Shown: in pieces, positions 42,901 through 54,900 of the stretch
How positions within the stretch are numbered: position 1 is the stretch's first letter
How the letters are laid out: every line of letters starts with the position of its first letter
DNA from: Trichobilharzia szidati
Taxonomy: Eukaryota > Platyhelminthes > Trematoda > Strigeidida > Schistosomatidae
Reading direction: 5' to 3'
NCBI GenBank assembly: GCA_944472155.2
Contig: OX235279.1
Span: 56,455,564 to 56,519,563, forward strand
Length of the DNA: 64,000 nucleotides
The notes under the pieces: generated by a model
The model's database searches: none
What the model saw: only the letters and a program-made list of their open reading frames with translations
Told to the model about the DNA's origin: nothing
Translations under genes and position numbers: made by a program

Positions 42901-45900
42901 TAACCCAGGTTTGCATTTAATAGTGTTCTCTGAGCTGGTTGGTTTAGTTGCGAAGCTTTCGTCGTCCTTCTGGACAACATCTTCAGCACCATATTTTGCA
43001 CAAAGTGAAATGATTTAAATTTCTTCATGAGTGATATAATTGCGTCTCCTGGTAACTATCTTTACATATGTATTGACCATTTTCTCTTGACTTGGATTGG
43101 TTTGGAAACCAAAAGATCCGGCAGATGCAACCAAAAGGGGATAAAATTAGTACTATTTACAAAATAAATTGTATGAACTGCAACAAGCATTACATCGGCC
43201 AAAGTGGGCGTCCCCTTCGAATCAGAATCCAAGAACACAAATCAGCCGTGAAAAGACACGATATGTATTCCTTAGTATCACTACATATAGACAATTACGG
43301 TCATCAATTTGATTGGGATAATGTAAAAATCTTAGACAGAGGAAACACTAAAAGTGCCAGGGAATTCCTAGAAGCCTGGCATTCAAACGAAAATGCAATT
43401 AACAAGCACGTTAATTTAGACGAAATATACCAACTAATAAAAAGTAAATCAGGTGACCAGAAAGTTTAAAATCCAAGTCAATAGAAAATGGTGAATACAT
43501 ATATAAAGATAGTTACCAGGAGACGCAATTATATCACTCATGAAGAAATTTAAATCATTTCACTTTATGCTAAATATGGTGCTGAAGATGTTGTCCAAAA
43601 GGACGACGAAAGCTTCGCAACTAAACCAACCAGCTCAGAGAACACTACTAATTGCAAATCATCCACCTGAGCTACAAATCTCTATTATTTCAATAACCCA
43701 GGTATCAGTAAAACTGTTGTCTTTTCAAATGACGGGTACAACATAAATGAAAAAAGAAGCATTAAAAATGTTCGTAGTAGAATAACATAACATATCCTGG
43801 TTTCAGGGATTGGAGACATTTGCGAAAATCAAGCGTATTAAAGCCGTGAAAGTTTCCATTCTTGTTACTTGTAACATTGGGAATGATAACATCAGCTGAC
43901 AAGCGTATGAAAGACTTAATAAGAGTATTTGCGTCAATAAAGGGACAATAATGCTGTTTACCATCAGTAATTTCGTTAAAAAGCTTCCGCATACCTGAGG
44001 GTGTTTTACGTGAAAAACATTTTTTGGTATATATTGTGCTTAGGCTACTACAGTAATATGGCACTCTATCTCTCACATCTTGAGTTGAGTGTATTATGTC
44101 TTGATTCCTGTCCGTTTAACCAGAGCAATACCCACTTGGTGTCTGCGTTTCTAAAATCGTTCGCTAAAGATTGGTCTGTACGACAATCACCACTTGTTTT
44201 GCTATAACTGATTCCATGTGATTTGTTTGTTCTCCATATATTATCCTAAAGTTTTTCTTGTAGTTTACATGGCGTGCTTAGTTGATGAGTCCTACCAAAA
44301 TTTGATGAATGCATTAATATCCTACTTTTTACCATTGGTTGTTTGTTTTGATTTCACTTTTTGCTGCTTCGCATTCTTCCGGGCCAATAACGAGTTTAAT
44401 AAAAAGACTCAAACATGTACATATATGCTTACTTGTAAGTTGTATGTGTTTTCTTCTAAAAGAATCTTCCTTGAAAAAATACAAACTTATCTGTTGACTG
44501 CATGAGAGCCAACAACGTGTATTGCTAATTAATCACAACAATGGAATGAATATATCTCTGGAAATAAAGAAATCTAATTATCGTCTCTTCGGTAATTTTC
44601 TTAGAATGGTTATAAAGTTTATTTTGATTAAGACTAGACGAAAATCCAGAAAATTAATTCTTCTCATGAACTGCCACATAATGTTTCAGACCAAAATGTC
44701 TTAACTATGGGATGTATTTACGTGCCCGAATTCGTAATATAGTCACACTTCTAAAGGTCAGTCCAAATCCACCTTTATTTGTTACCAGATTTTAATCTTA
44801 TATTTGGTTTTAAGTCTATCTAAACCAGAATTTGTGCGTCGGTGGCACAGAGGTTAGGGCGCTCGCCGGCAATGCACATGGTCCGGGGTGCAATCCCCGG
44901 CCGACGCACACCTTTACCTCGCTGAGCCAGTAATAAAGCTGGCAAAGAGAAAAAGTTCGGTATGAAACTTCAAGCCTCTAGCTTGAAGCCCTATGTTCCA
45001 CTGGGAACGTGAAGGAATTACTAAAAATATAATTAGAAAAAACCGAAATTTACTGTAGACCATGAATTTTGAATTAAATGTCATTTTAAAAACACATTGA
45101 GTAAAAAAATGCCGCTTGTAAGACGACTATCAACCATGAAAGAAACTGTCCCACCATTTATCAAATCACAACTTACCGAGTTTGCAGGAGTATTCATGTT
45201 TAAACTAAGTGATCCAGAATTATCTACTGTGGAACTTGGACTAATCACCGGCATTTCTTTATTTATTAGGATTTGACGGTCATAGACACAGGCACCAACA
45301 AATGCAACTCCATCTGCCTGAAGGACTTCATCTCCACGACGTAACACTCCAGTATCTCGAAAAGCAAAACATAAATGTGAAATACGATTACACAATAGAA
45401 GAATGAACTTGCGGTCATGTATAAGGATTAATAAGAAGTATTCGAGGTTTGACCTGATCAGAATATGATTCTCCAGTGGTACAAATGATTGAACTAAACT
45501 GTGCACTCACAGAGATCACTGTAAGCATTAATTTTGAGACATTTGACCGAGTATTCTTTATGATTTAAATGTTGAAAGTCAGGATAAGATAGCGAGTGGT
45601 ACCTTTTTTCACTCCTTACCTTCAGAGTGGAACATAGGACATCAAGCTTCGAAGGTGTGGTCGAAGTATGGTTTTGTTTTACGGAGTGCGGTTATTAGTT
45701 TTACGCCCAACCTTCCTTTATTTTCGGAGCTCACTACTGGCTAGGCGCGAATTAGGAGTACATTGAGAGGGAACGGGAACCAGACCACGTGGTAGGTTGG
45801 ATAGCGTCCTACCTTTGAATCGACGACACATCGAGTGATTACTCTTATTGTTTCTTTGGGCTTCAAGTGGAACACAGGGCTTCAGTAGCGCATCACTATT

Positions 45901-48900
45901 TCATTCTGTTCTCTACAGTCTTTTTAATTTGACTCCACCATCACCTACTAGCCTTCTTTTCATCTTTACATTATCTCCATGTCATCTTCCAATGACCGCC
46001 CGAAGGCCTGGTGTCACGGTCTTTTCGGGGTATGTTCAATCCGTCTACATTCCATTCTGCATATTTGTTGGGTGATAAGTTCTTGGTTGGCTCCTTCACA
46101 TAGTTTCATGTTGCTGATTCTTTCTGACCATCTGATCTACAGTATGCAGCCAACGCAGCTGTTAATAAAAGTTTGCATCCTGTTGGAAATACTCTTCGTG
46201 ACGCGCCAATTCTTTAAATTAAATAGAAGCGCTGGTTTGGTATTAGTGTCTAAAATACGAATCTTCTTCCTCATGCTGAGTGAATTAGATTTCAGAGTAA
46301 TGAAGGCCTTGCTTTTGCGATTCTGCTTTTGATATTTTATATGTGCCATCTGCAGTTGAAACGATACTACCTTGATTTTTCTCGTTGATGGCTATTGGTG
46401 TTTTTTCCTCTTTCTGAGTCGAATCTTGTTTTCGTTTTTCTGCAGAGGACCACATGATAGCTTTAGTGCTGCTGGTGACATCACGACAGTCACTCTCCCA
46501 CATCCTTATTACTTCTATACCATGTTTTCTCGTCTCTTTTTCAATATAAGCCGTCTTCCCCAGCTTTAAATATCGTATGGACATTCCATGTCCCCATGCT
46601 TATTCTCGCTTACTTAGAAAGAAGATAAATCGGTTGACTGACCTCCTGAAGGCTTTCGTTAGCATATTTCTCTGATTCCAGCGAAAAAGTTTTTGTTTTA
46701 GTACTTTTCTGTGCTCTGAGTTTCCTGTTGAGAATAGGTCAATTTTCCTGGTTAGGGGTCACTATCCCCACGCACACTCTTTCCTCTCATTTTGGGTTCA
46801 GAACGGGTAAGTAAACTACTGAACTGGACGAGATTAAATGACAGCTATTTAAAAAATAATCTAAAAAAACAAAATATATAGAATTCATTTTTAAACTATA
46901 ACATGAGACTTATATTCATTGTTAGGAAAATCAAGTAGGGGTTTATCACACATAACCTACCCATAGAAAACAAATAACTTCACAAGAAAGTGTTTGTTAT
47001 CAAGAGTTCTTCAAGAAAGAGATATGATAGATAAAAATAATTTCTCAGCCCGAAATTTTGAAGAAACAACGGTTATTTGGCGAAAAACAGTAATTAATTA
47101 CCTTAAGTAGATGCAAGTAAAATAGTAAGATAGCTTACAGTTTCGAATGAAAAGTCAAAGAAAAAGCTAATACAGTACACTTCACCTGGGTTATAGATTG
47201 AATTAAAGTGCGACAGAAGCTGACAAAAACTGTTGGATAAAAATGAAAATTAGTTTTTACTGAGAAAATATCGGTGCAATGGCATGTTACTACGTAAAAA
47301 GTTGGACCATGTGCTTACCACGTTCTATGCTAGGACCCATTAAACGATCGTAAACTGCATTTTCATGCATCTTCAGATGAACACCAGAACGACGATAGAC
47401 ACAAGCGCGAGCGAAACCACGATCAATAGATGCTTGGTTTATGATTAGCGCGTCTTCTACATCATATCCAGAATAAGACATTATTGCCACAATAGCATTT
47501 TGCCCAGCGGGAAGCTAGATAGAAATACATCGATAAAAACCAAAAGTTACCTGTGCAGGAACTAACCAAACAGCCCATATGAATAAAACTGTATATTATT
47601 TTAACGGAATATAAGAAAACAGTAATCCACAAAATTCCACCTACATTAGGCCGAATCTAGTCATTGATTTGCTACCATTATACTTATTATTAATCCTTCA
47701 ACTTAGAATGTGGAACATAGGGCTTCAACAGCTTCCAAGTGCAACACCTCATCAACAATCGTGTTAGTGCTATATACCATGGAAGTAACTCAAGACTATA
47801 ATGATACCCTGCTGGCACCTTTACCAAGCGATAGTTAATTTGGATTTATTTTAAATGAATAACACAAAACTCGTCCTGTGTTCAGGTCACTTGACCAAAA
47901 TGAAGATATCGTATTTCTAGTCACATTTTCAGCCTAAAACCCTATGACTAATGAACATTTGCGCCTAGAAACACCCCGTCAGCATGATTAGTTTCAAAAT
48001 TTACAGTATTGGTATGCACTATCATAAGCATTGTAATGCTGCAACAATCATGAGTTATTGGGGTCACATCGCACAAAATGGTCAAGCACATATGCCAATG
48101 GTATTTTTGAACGCATCATCACCTCTCCTGGTTATCTAATGCAGTAAGCTGTGAGATCAAATCTACCTTCAGATTCTACTCCTCATTAACAATACTGAAG
48201 ACAGAGACCAACAACAACACTAACAGCCATACAAAGGCAACCGTCGTTCAAGGGGGGAGGGGGGGCACAAGTTTACCAAACGGTACTGGTGTGTACGACA
48301 AAATAGTCAATGAATTATATTTTCATACATATAAGGTAAAATATAACATTCATACAAAGTCAACCTCACGGGATGGAAGTTCACATTAAGATAACCAACA
48401 ATCACATGATAATTAAGACAGAAAAGGATGGGTCATATTCATTGGTGGGCTTTCGTGAAATTTGTATCTCTATCACCATCGCCACAAACTATCATATCCA
48501 TTTCGTCTCCTGCGTGAATGATTAAGGATTATGTGCAAGTTTGAACTGAAGCCACTTCTCACCTATCTTGTCAGTTTAACTGTGGAATAACAACCCAGTC
48601 CTTCCGTTACACGATTCTTTGGCCTAGCAATCGAGATCTCCATCATTCTGATAAGTCTGTTGCATCTATCCCACATGCTGACTACCGTAACAAGAATTGA
48701 TCAAAGATATAAGTTAGTATTTATCCTACTCGTCGTGTAAACACATGCTCTCGGTCGGTCGGGTCGGTTTTCGACATAGAACTTTGCACATATGTGCGGC
48801 AGTTCAAGTCGCCACACTCCATGTAGCACACAAATCAAGAGAAGAAATTAGGAGAAATGCATGCTCTAGAGGCTCATCTGCAGATGCTGCAACTTACAAC

Positions 48901-51900
48901 GATAGCAGAGGTACCAGTTCATCATCCCACGGTCCGGTGATCTCATGTAAATCGAACAAGATTACTCTGTCAAGTAAGAAAAATCAAATCGTTGGCTAAA
49001 TGCTCTTAATTGTTTTTTGTATCATATCACTATTTATTATTCAGTATCAATCTAGAGGGCCGATTCACGAGTTAATCAAGTTTTTACCGGTGTGTACTAT
49101 ATGCACACGCATGTAACTTATTCTACAACTAACCACAACAAACAAAGGCAAGGGCTCATGTTACTCTTGGTGTACCAGCTTCAGTCTTTATCATCGCCAA
49201 ACTGTCATTTTATACGAATGTATCACGTGATATAACGGGACATTGTGTTTGCAGTTCGGTTCTTCCGGTTACACTCATGTTCCTCTTATCACGCGACTAG
49301 TGGTTCTACGCAACTCCGCCCAAATCGAACGCCAAAACCTATTTTCTGCATTCCAGTGTGGGTTGAGAATTAAATCTCTATCACAAACACTTCAGCCCAA
49401 GGACTGTCTAAATTATTATTTATATTATTCCTTCAGCTTCCGAGTGGAACATAGGGTTTCAACAGCTCATCTCCGCCTCATCCTGTTCTCCACAGTCCTC
49501 TTCTGTTAGCCTCATGATCGACCATAGACTTTCAACTCCTCATCACACGATGCTCTCCATGTCCATCTCGGACCTGGTGTGCGACGTCACCAAACTGTCC
49601 CTCATCTTGTGTTCGACCCATCTCCATTTCCTTAAGCATATTTGTTGGGCAATGGCCTCTTGGTTTGTTAGTTCCCAAAGTTTCTTGTTGCCAATTCTTT
49701 CCAGTCATCTTATCTCCAATATAAAGCGAAGGCAGCCATTTATAAAAGTCTGCAACCCGTTGGGAACGCTTTTCGTAACGCATTCGCCACATTTCCGGCT
49801 CATATAGAAGAACTGACTGACTCAATATTGGTGTTGAAGATCTCAATTTCGTTCTTTATACTTAGTGCAGGAGATTTCCAAACTGATTTCAGACTGACGA
49901 ATGTCTGTCTTGTCTTTCCGATTCTGGTTTGACATCCTCCTCATACGTTCCACCTGTAGCTGGAACGGCGCTGCCTAGATAATTCAAGGAAGTGGTCTCT
50001 TTCAGATTTCACCCGTTGATAGTGATTGTTGCCGCATACCATCGGTGATGTTAGGCAGTCTTGTCTTACTCATTCATTCACTTCAAAGTCTTCACTGGGT
50101 CTTCCATTGAGGATTACTTGACATGTAGCATTGTCATACAGCTTTTGAATGCGGTTGGTGAAGATTTGGGGCACTCCACAGTGTCGAAATAGTTTCTAAA
50201 ACTCTTCGCCGTCAACGCTGTTGAAGGTTTTCACAAAGTCGATAGAGTTGAGGTAGAGATGTGACTGCTATTCTATGCTCTCTTCGGTGATGATCCGGAC
50301 ACTGCAGGGGATGTGCTCACGCCACTACTGCAAAATGTTTGGAGGGAAATGTACCTACTGTTTGGAAGGAAGGCCACCTTGTCCAACTACAGAAGAAGGC
50401 TTTTACAAAAACCGGCGCGGAATCATGCGCCTGCCCATACCAAGTAAAACATTAAGTCGCGTCGTCCTTGAGAGTCTAAAAATTGCACTGGGTGCAAAAC
50501 TCTACCTAAAATAAGCTGGATTCAGGAAAAGAAAGTCATGTGCGGATAAAACTGCAATTCAACGCGCCGTTATACCTAAACACCACTAAATCTTGCCGCT
50601 TTATCGTGTTTTATATTGCGAATAGCATTCGCGATCTCAGCTGTAGTTTGAAGAAGGATCCCTAACTTCCATCTAGGTAAGGCCTCATGAAATGGGCGAC
50701 TGGAGTGAAGATGTAGATGAATTGTATAATTCATCTGATTCCCTACCTATCTTTCCAGGAGTCTCTTCTTAAATGTTGTCGAGGCTTCATTTTTGTTGGA
50801 GATCTTTTGACATACTAGAGTTTTTCTAGAGCGCATTTTGCCAATGTCATATTCATTTTATTCACTTTTGACTTCATTAGACAACTACATAAATTATGCT
50901 AAATGAATGAGTAGTAACCAAAATGAATTGGCAGTAACGTTTATCTAGGCCGACCACTCATGCTGCTTGATAATTGTACTGACAGGTAACGGTTCTCAAT
51001 AGCAATGTACTTCCTTTAAGTTTACTCCACAGACAAAACAATGTACAACTTTTCACCAAAGCATATCATTACATGTTTTTACACTTCAAAACAACGTACA
51101 AAGTGGAGGATAACACGACAGAAATAGGACTAAATAAGATGAATTTTAGAAAACAGATAAACGAATTAAAGTTAGGTTTTACAGCTACAAAAATATAATA
51201 TATCAGCAAAGGCATCTTAGCATCTAAGAAAATCGAACAGCGACATAGATATAATTCGTGTGACAAATGTTTACAAAGTTCCTGAAAAACCCATTAATGT
51301 GCATTTAAGCTAATATACTTTTATAATATTCTGATGTATATTGAGCCTTTAAAAAAGGGGAATGTGTTATCCCCTCGCTATTTGAAAACAGTATTCCATT
51401 TTGGTAACAACCGTAAGTCTGATTCAGTATAGTTTGGAAACATCAGAAACAACTAGCAAAGACTTCAGAACACTTTACAACAAACTCACCTCATCAAAAT
51501 GCATCATCTGAATAGTTTTCGACTGAACTAACGGTTTTTGGGGGTAAACCATCTGACACTGTAATGTGTCGAAACGGATCTGTTGATTAAGTGCAACGGT
51601 GCCAATAGCTTGTTTTCCCATAGCGCACTGATAGGTGTTTCGAGGAGACTACAATATATAAATACATATACCGAAAATATCCATTGAGCGGTGAAGAAAA
51701 CCAAAGACAATATAGTGGGAATGATTTTCTTTAAACGATAGGTCCAATTCAGAGGCTGTACAACCGCATTTATGTTCACTAAAACATATAGAAGTCTATT
51801 ATTGAATAGCGGGGAGGAGAGACCTCATAGATACAATTATCGAGAAGTGACTTCTGAAGATAAGAAAAACTCACTTGATAATCAACAAAATAACAGGAGT

Positions 51901-54900
51901 AAAGGTTTGAAATTTCACAAGGTGAAAACTGTTACCAGATCACAACTCGAAAAATATAAAGGTGAAGAGGAAAGTACAGCAAACGTAATGAAAACAATAT
52001 AGTTCGCTTGAATGTATTGTTCTAAACTTAACAATCATGACATTCATGGTGCAGTTATACAATTATCAGTAAACAATTGAAGTCTCCAAATATAAAGGTT
52101 GCTTATCGAATAACGCTCAACATTTCAAATAAAATAAGGTCCTTATGGTTTCTTAAAATACGATTGGTTCATCAGTATCAATCTAATTGGAGCAGTAATG
52201 TCTAAATAATTGTTTACAAAATATATGTTGAAGAACTACAAGCATATCACAAATACAGCTGACAAAATTTTGGTTGAAAATGTTTACCTTATTTGTGCGA
52301 TTAGCACTGGTGTACAAAAAGTACTACGAAAATAAACGAAAACCAATGAAGTGAGTAGCTGTCTTCAATTAAACAATGTTATCATTGCCATCATTTCAAT
52401 GCATGTCCTAAATAAGCTTTGTCCAAAACCAGACACAAGAAATGTCATGCGAGAAAGCAAGGAATCTCTAGTAGTAATTGTTTTAATTTTTCAATGACCT
52501 TCCTCAGGCTTTACAATTATAAACTTACTAATATTAACCTACAACACAACAATCATCATCACAGGAATGGTAATGTAAATTTTACTTCAGAATTACAGGA
52601 ATTTAAATTTTGTGTCGTCAGTGCTTTCACTGAGTTATGACCGTTGGAAATGGTTGTATTACTAGTTGCACGGACTGGTTGTTGGATAGATAAAGTTAGA
52701 ATTAAATCAAACTAATTGACTAAATGGTCACACTTGTTGATAGTGACCGAGAGACAGTTGGTCAAGAAAAACTGTATTACTCAAGAATGCTCCTGATAAA
52801 TTTATGTCACAATACAGAACTAATCAGCAGTACATAAATTGTGAATTCGCTTTCCACAGTTAATAAGTTATCATCCATCTACAAACATATGACCTAGATA
52901 GTTTGAATATGGCACATTTACAGACAAATCATTAATCAAGGGTGATCTAAAAATTCACTAGACGGCCAATAAATTCTTAGCAATAATTATGTTTCATTTT
53001 CTATGACAAATTGACATCAGTTTGAACGATTTCGAACCCCTTAGAATAGACAAATCCTTATTCTATCTAGTTCATAAAATGCAGTCCCTTCTATTTTGAG
53101 CAACTTCTCTAAATAGCCTCACTTTGCCTCTAAATTATTATAATTTTCTAATTGATGAGAAAGTTATTGGAAGTTCTTCCAGCTGACCTAAAACACTAAG
53201 ATTGGCAAGCATAAGCAGCTTTGAAATGAAAGAAATTACTTGATGCTAATTGGTTGATGTTAACCAGTGCAATTTGTAATATTTGATAGTCGTTAGTTAG
53301 ATTGATCAGTAACTGCAGTGAAAGATGGCGTTCCCACTGTGACACGAGCCCAATACCCATCGACTTAGACTCAAAAGCTAACACTAACGGAATGTCCTCT
53401 CTCGCTGGGGATGCAGGCGCTTCCATTTGAGGAGCCCCAGATAAAAAGGAATGTGCATTATGGATTGTATTATGTCCCCCACCATCAACTAGATAACATC
53501 ATATTAACCTTTAGGTATCGGCATGGCGACAGAGACCGAGTGTTTCGGTCAGATGCAAATCAATCAACAAGTATTACAAAATAAACTTAGCATAAAATTA
53601 CTTGATTGTGATCGGGATACGGAATCAGACCAGCAACGACGCCAAGAATAGTAGCTGGGTCAATTTCCATATGAGTGTAATGATTGCCATCTAATAAACA
53701 GGATTCATTCATAGCGACCAAACAGTCGTTGAGTTCATTCACATCAAGATATTCAACTAAACCCCTTCTCAACAAGTCATCCCAGTTTAGAACATTAAGG
53801 CGCAGATCCTACAAATAAAAACATGAAAGCCACTAGACCAATTGAAAACAAATTTTGCAAGCTATTAAATCACTCAAGTAAAACAAGTAAAAAATTTTAA
53901 GACCAGCATCATCCTCAGTGGTTGCGTGGAGCAACATGAAACTTCAGCATCTTAGGTCTTCTTCAGGCCTTACACATATTCCACAAGAGGCACCAGTTTG
54001 ATACTCTTCTATACCGTCGGTCCCTATTCTCAATGGTATCTAGTTGAACCACCGTGGTTCATTGCCAGGTAGCACAAGAGTGCGGTTGTTAGCATAGTTC
54101 GTGCCGTCCGAAATAACTTAACGATGCGTGCTGAACCTCTGAATAATACACCTAGCATCTAATCTGCAGTTGCTCAGTAACCATGATCCATTGCCGACTG
54201 CAAACACCAAAATAGAAAATTTCCCAAAAGCAGACAACTTTATTGTCTAAGCGTGGAAATTCTACCTTCAGATATGCACATCTTTCTGTTTAAGGAAGGA
54301 CTTTGTTTAACCTGGCGAATTCCAAATTCAACCCAACAGTGTCCATGGGTAGACCACATAGCTATAACTTGTCATTGGAGGGGTCGAGTGGAAAATTGCA
54401 GACCCCCTTCTGCAACGCCAATTTGGATTCCTACCAGGCTTTAGTCCGTACACGTCTACGCATAGCGCCAAACGGAAGTAAAACATAAGCAGTCACGAAG
54501 TCGTAACGTCTCCAGCCTCTTGATAAGAGCATCAATTCTGTAACAAGGGAGATGACTAGACAAATATCTGAGTGTAACAACAATAGTCATTATGAGATAG
54601 CCTGACATCGGTGACAGGTTATGCACACCGACCAAATGGGCTCATAAGAGAAATGAGAACCTCAGAAATATAAGGGACTTCAATGGCATTTAATAGAGCT
54701 TATACAACCGTGTAAGAGCTTATGGGGAGAGTTGTTGTTTGAAGTGACGGCAATCAATGATGTCCGTCAGGGATGCCCAGTGTTACCACTCTTATTTAAT
54801 TTCATCATAGATATGCTTATGGACGTAACCTTTGCCAATTTCAAGGTCCCAGTTTGCTGTAAAGTATGCAGAGGAAGACGCTAGCAAAATGCAGTCTTTT

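Noticed and set aside
43762..44076. 104-codon minus-strand ORF in intron 8
   Set aside because: No recognisable domain or repeat partner; recorded as unknown rather than called a gene.
44834..44909. A genuine tRNA gene
   Set aside because: The anticodon arm is not convincing, the B box is off consensus, and the unit continues into an RTE-like tail with a flanking duplication, so it is a SINE head.
50275..50514. 79-codon cysteine-containing plus-strand ORF
   Set aside because: It is the inverted part of an RTE reverse transcriptase ([12 protein letters not shown]...), not a separate gene.
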